Shown here one piece after another: positions 51,093 through 59,588 of a DNA stretch of 64,000 nucleotides. Every line of letters begins with the position of its first letter. Position 1 is the stretch's first letter. The stretch is taken from positions 744,001 to 808,000 of the forward strand of contig WOYE01000009.1 in assembly GCA_009740415.1 (NCBI GenBank). The letters are read 5' to 3'. The position numbers and the translations under genes were made by a program. This DNA comes from Planococcaceae bacterium Storch 2/2-2. Lineage in GTDB: Bacteria; Bacillota; Bacilli; Bacillales_A; Planococcaceae. The notes under the pieces were generated by a model. The model was not told the DNA's origin. It was given only the letters and a program-made list of their open reading frames with translations, and made no database searches.

Positions 51093-52259
51093 TTATTTCA
51101 TTTTCCATTCCTCATACGCTTCCATCGTGGCGGAGCGGGCGGCTTCGTGGCCGATGAGTGCGCCGGGTTGAATGGCATGGGGGCGGATCACTTCTGGACA
51201 CCATCGTCGAATGTACGTGCCGGATGGGGCGAAGTCTTTTCCTTGTTTGATCGGGTTAAAGATACGGAAGTACGGACTGCTGTCCACGCCGACACCGGCG
51301 ACCCATTGCCAGTTGATCGCGTTGTTCGCTGCATCGGCATCGAGCAACGTCTCCATGAAATATCGCTCACCCCATCGCCAATCGATGCGCAAATGTTTCG
51401 TTAAAAAGGACGCGACGACCATGCGGAGTCGGTTGTGCATGTAACCGGTCGCATACAATTCACGCATCGCTGCATCGACGATCGGATAGCCGGTCTTCCC
51501 TTCGCACCACGCTTGAAATTGCGCGACGTCGTGTCGCCACGGAAACGTCTCATACGCTTCATTGAGCGGATGCGTGCGTGCATCCGGGTGCTCGCGCAAC
51601 GTCATATGCGCAAATTCCCGCCAGACGAGTTGGCGAACGAACGCTTCCTCATCGAGTCCGTACCGTAATACCGTACGCGTCGTCACTAAACCGGTCGCAA
51701 GAAGTGGCGACAACCGAGTGACCGCCTCGTGCTCGATGAAATCGCGACGCTCCGCATAATCGGTGAGCGAACGCGTCTGTAAAAAAGCGTGCGCTTCTTT
51801 TTCCGTCACCGGCGGGAGCGAAATGTTCGCTGCCCACTGTGGCACGCGCACGTCGATCGACGGTTCGACCGCTCGTTCGTCTTGTACCGTCCACTCGACC
51901 GGATCCGTCTCTTGAAACCATGCGTGCGTTTTTGCTTTTTTATAAAACGGTGTAAATTTTTTATACGACGTCCCTTGTCCCGTACGAACCGCTTCATGGT
52001 CAAACAACATGACACGCGGCACGTCGCGTCCGTAGCGGAGCGCATCGACCGGCTCGTCTTCGCTCACGTACCGAACCGGAATGCGATACGGTGCGAGCTT
52101 CGCTTCCCAAGCCTGGGCGATCGCATATTCGTACACGGCGCGCATCGTCCATTTATTTGGAATGACGTGAACGAATCCGATCGGCCCTCGTTCCGCGACC
52201 CGTCGAACGAGCGGGTTGTCCGTTTCTCTCATCGCTTCATATGTATCGATCCAAATCAT
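51093..52259 (-). CDS. phrB: deoxyribodipyrimidine photolyase with shortened N-terminal domain
   Basis: 388 residues from ATG 52257-52259 (MIWIDTYEAMRETDNPLVRR), clearly shorter than the usual 450-480. The C-terminal FAD-binding catalytic domain is intact: QLVWREFAHMTLREHPDA, WCEGKTGYPIVDAAMRELYA, MHNRLRMVVASFLTKHL, DADAANNAINWQWVAGVGVD and YFRIFNPIKQGKDF. The N-terminal alpha/beta antenna domain is abbreviated: about 30 residues between PVRYVSEDEPVDAL and RDVPRVMLFDHEAV are missing relative to standard photolyases, and the usual WFRRDLR start is altered to WIDTYEAMR. Repairs UV pyrimidine dimers with blue light; the antenna cofactor may be lost. Confidence 0.88.
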   Translation of the reverse strand: MIWIDTYEAMRETDNPLVRRVAERGPIGFVHVIPNKWTMRAVYEYAIAQAWEAKLAPYRIPVRYVSEDEPVDALRYGRDVPRVMLFDHEAVRTGQGTSYKKFTPFYKKAKTHAWFQETDPVEWTVQDERAVEPSIDVRVPQWAANISLPPVTEKEAHAFLQTRSLTDYAERRDFIEHEAVTRLSPLLATGLVTTRTVLRYGLDEEAFVRQLVWREFAHMTLREHPDARTHPLNEAYETFPWRHDVAQFQAWCEGKTGYPIVDAAMRELYATGYMHNRLRMVVASFLTKHLRIDWRWGERYFMETLLDADAANNAINWQWVAGVGVDSSPYFRIFNPIKQGKDFAPSGTYIRRWCPEVIRPHAIQPGALIGHEAARSATMEAYEEWKMK

Positions 52260-52320
52260 CGAATCCCTCTTTCCATTTTCTTTCATTTTACCACGAAACG
52301 CCTTCTTCTGCCTACCGACT

Positions 52321-52350
52321 AAAAAAAGCATCCCGCAAAGGATGCTTTTT
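52321..52350. terminator. bidirectional intrinsic terminator
   Basis: aaaaagcatcc / ggatgcttttt hairpin downstream of the SDR gene. Confidence 0.85.
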
Positions 52351-52353
52351 CGG

Positions 52354-53103
52354 TTAGCGTGCCGTCACGCCACCATCAACTGCTAGTTCGACGCCTGTAA
52401 TGTACGAAGCGTCGTCGGATGCGAGGAAGAGAACCGCTTGGGCGACTTCTTTCGCTTGCCCTAATTTTTGAAGCGGTGTGTTCGCTAAAAACCATTCGCG
52501 ATACTGTGGATTTTCCATGTAAGCCGCGCTCATCGGCGTCTCGATGTAGCCCGGGTGAACCGAGTTACAACGGATGCCATCTTTTCCGTAATCGTTTGCG
52601 ATCGCTTTCGTCAACAGACGGACGCCACCTTTCGACGCCGTATATGCACCTGCCCCAGAACCCCCTACAAGTCCTGCGATCGATGAAATGTTGACGATGG
52701 ATCCACCTCCGCGCTGTTTCATAAGCGGAATGCCGAGTTGAACGCCATAGTAGACGCTCTTCATATTGACGTCGACGATGAGGTCCCAACGCTCATCGGT
52801 TAAATCGTCAAACGATTCCGGTTGGCTCATGCCCGCGTTGTTGACGAGAATGTCGAGGCCTCCATACGTGCTCTCCACTTTCTCATACACCGCTTCCCAA
52901 TCGGCACGACTCGCCACGTTATGTTTCATCGCGATCGCTTCGCCACCGGCTTGCTCAATTTCTTGAACGACGGCTTGCACCGCTTCCTCATTCACATCGG
53001 TCGCAACGACCGTTGCGCCTTCTTTCGCAAAAAGAACCGCTTCTTCGCGACCCATTCCGCTACCTGCTCCTGTAATGATTACCACTTTACCTTTTACTCT
53101 CAT
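52354..53103 (-). CDS. short-chain dehydrogenase/reductase (SDR)
   Basis: 249 residues, classical SDR. Cofactor loop TGAGSGMG (11-18), NNAG (88-91), catalytic Ser140/141, Tyr154 and Lys158 (YTASK). After the first strand, DVNEEA (Asp36) suggests NAD(H) preference. C-terminal VAVAQ-type end: FLASDDASYITGVELAVDGG. Related to glucose dehydrogenases and 3-oxoacyl-ACP reductases; substrate not decided. Confidence 0.9.
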   Translation of the reverse strand: MRVKGKVVIITGAGSGMGREEAVLFAKEGATVVATDVNEEAVQAVVQEIEQAGGEAIAMKHNVASRADWEAVYEKVESTYGGLDILVNNAGMSQPESFDDLTDERWDLIVDVNMKSVYYGVQLGIPLMKQRGGGSIVNISSIAGLVGGSGAGAYTASKGGVRLLTKAIANDYGKDGIRCNSVHPGYIETPMSAAYMENPQYREWFLANTPLQKLGQAKEVAQAVLFLASDDASYITGVELAVDGGVTAR

Positions 53104-53205
53104 TCGTTTTCATCCTCTCTTACTCTCCTCTCTATCATACCCCATTTCACAAAAAATAAAACGGATGACCTACTTTTTTCTTCGTACTTCCGACTCACAA
53201 CCGAC

Positions 53206-53230
53206 GTTTAAGAGCGGCAAAAGAGGAAAT
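53206..53230 (+). promoter_or_regulatory. candidate sigma-B promoter
   Basis: GTTTAA, 13-bp spacer, GGAAAT (53206-53211, 53225-53230): perfect -35 and 5 of 6 at -10, 22 bp before the YIP1 gene. Confidence 0.5.
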
Positions 53231-53252
53231 GGATGAAAAAGGAGGTTTTTTA

Positions 53253-53891
53253 ATGAACGATACATCATTTTTCAAAACGATTTGGTTTCAACCGCGTCGA
53301 ACGGTCGGTCAGCTGCTCGAACGAAACGACGAACGGTTGCCGTGGTTTCTCATCATCGCCGCATCGGTCGTATCCGGACTCGTCACCCCGATTTTTTCAA
53401 GTGATGAAATGAACGTCTCCATCGTGGGCGTCTTACTCGGTTCACTGACGATCGGTGTCCTCATCGGCATCATCGGATGGTGGATCACGTCCGGCTTATA
53501 TTACCTCGTCGGAAATAAAATGCTCGGTGGCATCGGAACGTACAAAGAAACGCGAGCCGCAACGGCGTACAGTACGATCCCGGTTACGATGACTGGTGCT
53601 GTCGTCTACGTCCTTAGTCTCGTCATCTTACGAGGCAATTTGTATACCGATCCTGCCTTTTTAAACGCGGGCGCTTCCATTTGGACAGGCCTTGCTGCGC
53701 TACTATTCGGTATCGCGTCGATTTGGTCGTTCGTCACACTCGTCAATGCAATCCGAGTCGTCCACCACGTATCCGGGTGGCGCGCCTTTTGGACCGTCGT
53801 CTTACCGACGATTTTATTTTACGGCTTTTTATTTTTCTTATTTTTCTTATTGCTCATCCCGCTCATTTTCTTTTTCGGCATTATGGGATGA
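53253..53891 (+). CDS. YIP1-family membrane protein
   Basis: 212 residues from ATG 53253 with aaaggagg. Five transmembrane helices; the start MNDTSFFKTIWFQPRRTVGQ and GNKMLGGIGTYKETRAATAYSTIPV are typical of bacterial YIP1 (PF04893) proteins. Two smaller relatives are at 57784 and 59585. Function of bacterial YIP1 proteins is largely unknown. A sigma-B-like promoter lies upstream. Confidence 0.8.
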   Translation: MNDTSFFKTIWFQPRRTVGQLLERNDERLPWFLIIAASVVSGLVTPIFSSDEMNVSIVGVLLGSLTIGVLIGIIGWWITSGLYYLVGNKMLGGIGTYKETRAATAYSTIPVTMTGAVVYVLSLVILRGNLYTDPAFLNAGASIWTGLAALLFGIASIWSFVTLVNAIRVVHHVSGWRAFWTVVLPTILFYGFLFFLFFLLLIPLIFFFGIMG

Positions 53892-53898
53892 CTTCATG

Positions 53899-53939
53899 AA
53901 AAAACGGCTCCTCTTCACGAGAAGCCGTTTTTCATACTT
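53899..53939. repeat. 41-bp direct repeat, left copy (contains terminator)
   Basis: Contains the hairpin acggct...agccgt with A-run and T-run, ending the YIP1 gene on the plus strand and the lipoprotein gene on the minus strand. Identical at 40 of 41 positions to 55976-56016 in the same orientation; the loop (cctcttcacgag) is not symmetrical, so the orientation is unambiguous. Confidence 0.9.
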
Positions 53940-53940
53940 G

Positions 53941-54501
53941 TTAAATCGAGCGAATCGCATTCGCTGTCACGACGATGACCCCTTCTTCTTGTCCGTACTT
54001 TTCATTAAACACTCCGTTAATGAGCCCTTGCGCATCGATGAGATCGCCTCGTCCGAAACGACTCGGCAACGAACCGTAATAGAAAATGACATAACCGTAT
54101 GGCGCATGCATATCTCGTCCTCGAATGACAGTAATCGTCTCACCGTCGTATGGCACTTCTTCCATCGCTTCGATGACGACGGCAAAACTGTACCGCTCCG
54201 AGACGTACGGCTCGAGACGGTTGACCGCATCGGATAAATCAAACGGCTCCGTTTCAAACGTGCGATGACGTGTCCAATCGGTCAAATCGCGCTCGAGCCA
54301 TCGTTGTTGATCACGCGCACGGTACGAACGGCCATCGCGCATTTCTACTAGTTGGGCGCCTGCATGAATGATCGCATGCTCCCCCATCGTCCACGGCATG
54401 CTTTCTACTTCTTCTTCCACATGCTCTACGGAACGTTCGTCACTACATGCGACGAGTCCAACGCTCATGACGAGACAACAAATGATTAAGAAACGTTTCA
54501 C
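53941..54501 (-). CDS. lipoprotein of unknown function
   Basis: 186 residues from GTG 54499-54501 after gaggagg. Signal peptide with lipobox SVGLVACS. Soluble part with VEMRDGRSYRARDQQRWLER, YAVVIEAME-like strands and IFYYGSLPSRFGRGDLIDAQ. No family recognised. Its GTG overlaps the stop of the upstream membrane protein by four bases (GTGA). The two genes form a module bounded by the 41-bp direct repeats. Confidence 0.75.
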   Translation of the reverse strand: MKRFLIICCLVMSVGLVACSDERSVEHVEEEVESMPWTMGEHAIIHAGAQLVEMRDGRSYRARDQQRWLERDLTDWTRHRTFETEPFDLSDAVNRLEPYVSERYSFAVVIEAMEEVPYDGETITVIRGRDMHAPYGYVIFYYGSLPSRFGRGDLIDAQGLINGVFNEKYGQEEGVIVVTANAIRSI

Positions 54502-55853
54502 TCCACTTCCTCCTCATCTAGCAACTCGACGACGACGAGCGTTCCCGTCCGCTTATCTTCTTCGACTAAATACGTACTGTAAAAGCGACGGACCCCGTCG
54601 TTGCTCGTCCCTTCGATTTGAAATGTATTGTTCAAACGAACGACGTATTCGCCGAGCACACGCTCTTGAATGCCGATTAGCTCAGCATCGACGAATGCGA
54701 CATGAACACCTTGCGCTAAATCACTAGAAATTAACGAAGCTAAGTCGCTAGCAATCGGCGTATCCGATGTCGTATACGGTGCAACGAGTGACACATTTCC
54801 AGTACGACGCGCTTCTAAACTCGCTTCCACATAATCGATGACGAAATCAATCACTTCTGGCAACTCATCCGATGACCGCCAGCTCTCTGCTGCTCGTGTA
54901 TGCCGCGCCTCTTCTTGCCATTCATCCATCCAAGCGTCCGCTACTTTCATCGCCGGTTCGACTGCCGGATATCGAACCCGAGCCTTCTCGTACCGTTCAA
55001 CAGTCGAAGGGTTTTGGACGACCGGCTGTTGGAGCACGACGTAATACGAGAGGCCCACTAACGCGACTAAATAAATACCTCGTTTCAGCGGTACGTCCAT
55101 TCGAGCCGTTCGTTTCAACGTCAACTGACGCTGAAAAACGATGAAAACTGCAAACAGCAATCCGATACTGAACGCGATCGTTGTGACGAATGCCACAGTC
55201 GATGAGAAAAGAGAAAGGATCGCGAAGAAAAAGAAAACGATTCGAAAAAGAAGTAAAACACTTTTTCCACCTTTTCCGGATGAAATCGAAGCGACTTCAC
55301 CGAGTTGTTCTTGCGCCTCGTTCGCTAATGCGCCGTGCGACATATTTTTCTGCAAGAAAGCATGCCAGACGAACAAACTGAAACCGTACGCAAGAAAGAT
55401 GAGTTGGAGCTCATCCTGCGACAATTCACGTAAAAATAAGGCATAGACGATCGCGACAGTCGCGACGATTTGAAGCGTCAACACTCCCCAATAAAGCGAC
55501 AACGACAAGTTCGCAATCCACTTTACTATTGTTTCTATGAAAAAAACGACATGTTTAACAATCGGTATCATTTTCAAAAGAGCGACGATCCAACGGAAAA
55601 TCGTCCCAATGATATCTTTAAATAGAATCTTCAATAGATCGAGTAGGGTGCTTGTAATAAACGAAAGCCCGATCACTTTCACGAACCACGCGATCAAGCC
55701 GATGATTAGTACAATCGATACGAACGGAATGTTCAACCAATCCCACGGAACGATCGGCTCCAAATAACCGAATCCGACGAGTATTTGAAGAATGAGTACA
55801 GTCGGAACGAACAAAATACTTAGTGACATCATCGTCACGAATGCGACATACAT
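54498..55853 (-). CDS. polytopic membrane protein with TcaA-like C-terminal domain
   Basis: 451 residues, about eight transmembrane helices (to about residue 280), then a soluble region (about 330-451). The C-terminal domain TSDTPIASDLASLISSDLAQ ... VVRLNNTFQIEGTS is homologous to the C-terminal domain of the lipoprotein at 7411-8865 (shared PI--D---L--SD-AQGV, NTF-I-GT, then VEL/HEL). It resembles the NTF2-like end of TcaA/YvbJ envelope proteins. First gene of a two-gene operon. Confidence 0.75.
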   Translation of the reverse strand: MYVAFVTMMSLSILFVPTVLILQILVGFGYLEPIVPWDWLNIPFVSIVLIIGLIAWFVKVIGLSFITSTLLDLLKILFKDIIGTIFRWIVALLKMIPIVKHVVFFIETIVKWIANLSLSLYWGVLTLQIVATVAIVYALFLRELSQDELQLIFLAYGFSLFVWHAFLQKNMSHGALANEAQEQLGEVASISSGKGGKSVLLLFRIVFFFFAILSLFSSTVAFVTTIAFSIGLLFAVFIVFQRQLTLKRTARMDVPLKRGIYLVALVGLSYYVVLQQPVVQNPSTVERYEKARVRYPAVEPAMKVADAWMDEWQEEARHTRAAESWRSSDELPEVIDFVIDYVEASLEARRTGNVSLVAPYTTSDTPIASDLASLISSDLAQGVHVAFVDAELIGIQERVLGEYVVRLNNTFQIEGTSNDGVRRFYSTYLVEEDKRTGTLVVVELLDEEEVE

Positions 55854-55975
55854 ACCGCCACTCCTTTACAGTAACTTCCATGCTACTATACATGAAAAGT
55901 GACGAATGATATAGCCCTTTGTCGCGTATCTTTTCACCTACGTCCTCTATTAGAAAATGGATAGGCTAACGATTT

Positions 55976-56016
55976 AAAAAACGGCTCCTCTTCACGAGAA
56001 GCCGTTTTTCGTACTT
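55976..56016. repeat. 41-bp direct repeat, right copy (contains terminator)
   Basis: Same hairpin as at 53899-53939 (40 of 41 identical), overlapping the stop codon of the monooxygenase gene, which it terminates on the minus strand. Confidence 0.9.
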
Positions 56017-57319
56017 ATGAAATCGGGTCGAGTCCTAAATGTTCGCGGAACGTATGTCCTTCATACGCCGTGCGGAAAATGCCACGTCGCTGCAATTCAG
56101 GTACGATCAGCTCAACGAAATCTTCCAAACTATTCGGTAAAACCGGTGGCATTAAGTTGAATCCGTCCGCCACGCCTTCCTTCAACCAACGTTCCATTTC
56201 ATCGACGATCTCTTCCGGCGTGCCGATGAGCGTCAAATGACCGCCGCCTGCGCTCAAATACCCGAGCAACTCGCGCACAGTCGGATCGGTATCTTTAATA
56301 ATTTCAAGCACCGTCTCATACCGTCCGATCGGTCCGGTGAACTCTTCCACCGGTGGCAATTCAGGTACTTTTTCATCGAGTGCCCAGTTCGAACAATCTT
56401 GCTGGATGAAAAACTCCAATTGTGCAAGCGCATCGGCAACCGGTAACGTCTCATCGAGTTCGCGCTTTTTCGCCCACGCTTCTTCACGCGTCTTTGCCAC
56501 GTACGTGACGAGCCCTGGCAACACTTTCAACGTGCGGTTCGGTCGGTCACTCGCGCGAATCGCTTCGTCGAGACGTGCGCGGAACGCTTTCGCTTGTTTC
56601 AAGTTCCACGAAACCGAATAGACCGCTTCCGCATATTTCGCCGCCAATGCGACACCCGGCGCGCTCGCTCCTGCTTGCATCGCGACCGGTCGACCTTGTG
56701 GACTACGAGGAGTCGTCGACGGTCCTTTCACACGGAAATGTTCTCCTTCATGGTGAAACGGTTCAATCCGCTCCGAACGAATGATCGTCCCGTCTTTCCG
56801 ATTCGGAACGAAATCGTCCGTCTCCCACGAATCGAACAACGCATTCATGACGTGCGCAAATTCATCTGCTTTTTTGTAACGCTCCGCATGGGGCGGCAAT
56901 CCGTCCATCCCGTGGTTGTTCGCTTCCCAATCCGTCATCGACGTGACGAGGTTCCAACCGACACGACCGTTCGTCACATGGTCCAAACTGAGCAACTGAC
57001 GCGCTGCCGTAAACGGATTAGAAAACGTACTCGAAATCGTCGACACGAGACCGACGCGCTCCGTCACTTGTGAAATCGCTGTCAAATTGACGATCGGGTC
57101 GAGCCAAAACGCCGGCATTTCGCTATCCCGTTGCGCGGGAAACGACTGATTGTCGGCGAAAAAGACCGCATCAAATAACCCTTTCTCTGACAATTGCGCG
57201 AGCGACTGATAATAAGCGACGTCTCCAATTTGTTCAATGCTTGAATCCGGCATCATCCATGCCGCTTGATGGTGCCCACATCCGTACAACAAAATCCCTA
57301 AATGCAACTGCTTTTTCAT
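56015..57319 (-). CDS. FMN-dependent monooxygenase, NtaA/SnaA/DszA family (LLM class), TPP-riboswitch controlled
   Basis: 434 residues from ATG 57317-57319 after gataggtgg. Bacterial luciferase-like TIM barrel with family signatures: LHLGILLYGCGHHQAAW at the N-terminus, GLFDAVFFADNQSF, GRVGWNLVTSMTDWEANNHG, QGRPVAMQAGASAPGVALAA and GFNLMPPVLPNSLEDFVE. Enzymes of this family oxidise nitrilotriacetate, pristinamycin, dibenzothiophene sulfone and similar compounds using FMNH2 from a partner reductase. The TPP riboswitch upstream implies a role in thiamine metabolism, perhaps salvage of a thiamine breakdown product (inference). No reductase is adjacent. Confidence 0.9.
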   Translation of the reverse strand: MKKQLHLGILLYGCGHHQAAWMMPDSSIEQIGDVAYYQSLAQLSEKGLFDAVFFADNQSFPAQRDSEMPAFWLDPIVNLTAISQVTERVGLVSTISSTFSNPFTAARQLLSLDHVTNGRVGWNLVTSMTDWEANNHGMDGLPPHAERYKKADEFAHVMNALFDSWETDDFVPNRKDGTIIRSERIEPFHHEGEHFRVKGPSTTPRSPQGRPVAMQAGASAPGVALAAKYAEAVYSVSWNLKQAKAFRARLDEAIRASDRPNRTLKVLPGLVTYVAKTREEAWAKKRELDETLPVADALAQLEFFIQQDCSNWALDEKVPELPPVEEFTGPIGRYETVLEIIKDTDPTVRELLGYLSAGGGHLTLIGTPEEIVDEMERWLKEGVADGFNLMPPVLPNSLEDFVELIVPELQRRGIFRTAYEGHTFREHLGLDPIS

Positions 57320-57373
57320 GTTTCCACCTATCCCTTTCTTAAACGTCCTCTTTCAACACGCAATCGAAGCCAC

Positions 57374-57405
57374 AAAAAAAGCCACGTTCCGCATCGGAAA
57401 GTGGC
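57374..57405 (-). terminator. terminator stem of the TPP riboswitch (expression platform)
   Basis: Minus strand gccac-ttcc / ggaa-gtggc stem followed by seven T, between aptamer and coding start, so ligand-bound aptamer would stop transcription here. Confidence 0.8.
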
Positions 57406-57451
57406 GCACATTCAAGGAAGTAGGCATTCGCCCGCATTCATCAATTGAACA

Positions 57452-57540
57452 GCTCCACTTCCCTCCGCTCGTATGACCGAGTTCAGGTTCGAAGGGTTAG
57501 AGCGAGTCGCTCCTCTCAGTCCGAAGACACCCCTAGTGAA
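57452..57540 (-). promoter_or_regulatory. TPP riboswitch (THI-box)
   Basis: Minus strand sequence carries the conserved thi-box blocks in order: actaggggtgtc, ctgagagg, aacccttcgaacctga, and gcggagggaagtgg. This is the complete pyrophosphate- and pyrimidine-binding architecture with P1 closing. It lies about 130 nt before the monooxygenase start. Confidence 0.95.
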
Positions 57541-57559
57541 TCGTGTTGAAGATACGTTC

Positions 57560-57588
57560 AATTTATCCCGTCTTTTCGCACGTGTCAA
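57560..57588 (-). promoter_or_regulatory. sigma-A promoter of the riboswitch transcript
   Basis: Minus strand TTGACA (57588-57583), 17-bp spacer, TAAATT (57565-57560), about 20 bp before the aptamer. Confidence 0.75.
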
Positions 57589-57783
57589 GGAATCCCGCCC
57601 ATTCGTCCGTAAAAAACGGTGTGTTTTCTCAAAAAATGCTCACTCATACACGTGTCCACTCGTACATTTCTTTCCTTCTTTCACGTCATACGATATGATA
57701 AACCATTAATAGAACGTATACGTCGGCTTGTACAAATGACGAATCGTTAAACGCATGCGATTCAATGAAAAGGAAGTGAACGC

Positions 57784-58317
57784 ATGAACATGTGGCAACG
57801 GATTGGCATCGTACCTCCTCATTTTGTGACGAAACGCATGCAGCAATCTTCGTACGGCATGAGCTTTTTATGGGTGGCCATTTTTCTCATCATCTTTCTT
57901 TGGCAAACGCGCCAAGTCTCCACCCTCTTTCAATTTCTTTGGACCGTTCCCTTTCAACTCGCTTTAACCGCTCTTTTAATGTTCGCCCTCGTCGGACTGA
58001 CGTACACGCTATTAAAAGGTCCGTTCCGCCAAGACGTGACGTTCCGAAACGTCTTCCGAGCGTACGGGTGGAGCTCGCTTCCATGGGTCGTCATCAGTTT
58101 AAGCTCGATCGCCCTTTGGAACGTCTTTCCTCCTTTAAAACCGACGATTGAAATCATCGGAACGCTCTTACCGATGGCGATTAGTTTCATTTGGCTCGCG
58201 CGATGGCTCGTCGGTCAAACGACGTTATCGTACCGACCGGTCATCGGCGTACTACTCGTTCCGTTCTTCGTCGTCTACGTACCGATCGCCTTTATGTTAA
58301 TCCTTTTAGGCGTTTGA
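57784..58317 (+). CDS. small YIP1-like membrane protein
   Basis: 177 residues from ATG 57784 after aaaaggaag. Five transmembrane helices; the core GLTYTLLKGPFRQDVTFRNV ... YGWSSLPWVV matches the paralogous 59585 product (GLTYSLLRGTFRQHVTVESV ... YAWASIPWIL). This is the YIP1 pattern of a conserved loop before helix 3. Function unknown. Confidence 0.75.
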   Translation: MNMWQRIGIVPPHFVTKRMQQSSYGMSFLWVAIFLIIFLWQTRQVSTLFQFLWTVPFQLALTALLMFALVGLTYTLLKGPFRQDVTFRNVFRAYGWSSLPWVVISLSSIALWNVFPPLKPTIEIIGTLLPMAISFIWLARWLVGQTTLSYRPVIGVLLVPFFVVYVPIAFMLILLGV

Positions 58318-58466
58318 GCGTACGTTTTCTTGGCACGTGTTCGCCGACACCTCAAGGATTTATCCTCCGGAAGAGCCATTTCTTTTCTTCTACTTGATGG
58401 ATGACAGACCAAACCGTATAGTAAGGCATTGAAACGGACTAGAAAGGAAGTGAACGCATAGGACGA

Positions 58467-59588
58467 ATGCCTATGCCACTCATGCAAACATACACGATGG
58501 AACTCTTTTTACAACGTCATAACGAACGACCGATCGCACGTCGCCTCATTTCCTACCCGGTGGACGGATCGTGGACGACTCTTTTACGCGGCGTGACGCT
58601 TCTTTTCAATCGTTCGAACGATTTAATCGTAAACGAACCGAACGAACAAACACTCCCGCCTTTTCACGCCGATGAAACGTGGACAGTGACGTGGGAAAGC
58701 GGCTGGATCGTACACGCGCGAATCACTGGAACAAAGGAAGGGCCGGACACGCTTTACGTAATGGAATCAAGCGGTACGACGCCTTCTTCCCGCCTCCGTG
58801 CCGACCGGTTGGAACGGTGGAACGATGCGACGATGCAAGCAGTGAACGATTCCCTCTTATACGCACGACTCTTTCACGAACGATCCCACGAAACGGCAGA
58901 CGATTGGAACGTACGGCTCGGACACGACGTCGCGCCACAACCGATCGACGAAGTGACCGAACGACGCCTTCTCCATACGCTCGTCGACGCAGCGGAATGG
59001 TACGGCGTGACGACATTTGCGCACGTTGCGGCTTGGTACAATGCGACGTACGAAACGAACGTGTCGGTACGAACCGTGGAACAAATCGCACGAAACAACA
59101 TGTCGTACTTACTCCTGCGTGACGTACAAGTAACAAATTTTGGCATCCGAAGCGCATTCATCGACGATCTATCCGACCGTGAACGAAACGCATTCCAAGA
59201 AGCCGTCGAGGCAGATCCGATAGTATACATACCGAACGAACGAGAAATGAATCGCTACGCCGACATCGATGCACCCGAGACGACGCCCGCGGTTTCTTTA
59301 CTTCGCCAAAAGTTGAACGATACGTACGAAATGAGCGATGACATGCTCGATGCGATCGTCGAAGCGCTCCAAATTAGTGTGGAAATTGAGTTTACGTCAT
59401 TTTCCCAGCCGATCGCCCGCTTCTTCGAAGAACATGCCTTTTTACAAGAAGACCTCGACGACTGGTTGCCATATGTGATCGATGTTGTCGAAACGACGCC
59501 TCACTGGTTGTTGCGCGGATGGACGATTCGTAACCGCGATCGATTGGACGTACTTGAACGCGAAATCATCGCACCGATGTACGAATGA
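58467..59588 (+). CDS. unknown soluble protein (373 aa)
   Basis: Annotated from ATG 58467. A strong ribosome binding site (aaaggaag, 58443-58450) stands in front of an in-frame ATA (58458-58460), in the same context that carries ATG before the 57784 gene; the true start may be this ATA, or ATG 58467/58473. The protein has an N-terminal beta-rich part (RPIARRLISYPVDGSWTTLL), then mostly helices (RRLLHTLVDAAEWYGVTTFA, MSDDMLDAIVEALQISVEIE). No signal peptide, membrane helix or recognised family. Its stop overlaps the ATG of the next gene (ATGA), so the two are coupled. Confidence 0.7.
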   Translation: MPMPLMQTYTMELFLQRHNERPIARRLISYPVDGSWTTLLRGVTLLFNRSNDLIVNEPNEQTLPPFHADETWTVTWESGWIVHARITGTKEGPDTLYVMESSGTTPSSRLRADRLERWNDATMQAVNDSLLYARLFHERSHETADDWNVRLGHDVAPQPIDEVTERRLLHTLVDAAEWYGVTTFAHVAAWYNATYETNVSVRTVEQIARNNMSYLLLRDVQVTNFGIRSAFIDDLSDRERNAFQEAVEADPIVYIPNEREMNRYADIDAPETTPAVSLLRQKLNDTYEMSDDMLDAIVEALQISVEIEFTSFSQPIARFFEEHAFLQEDLDDWLPYVIDVVETTPHWLLRGWTIRNRDRLDVLEREIIAPMYE

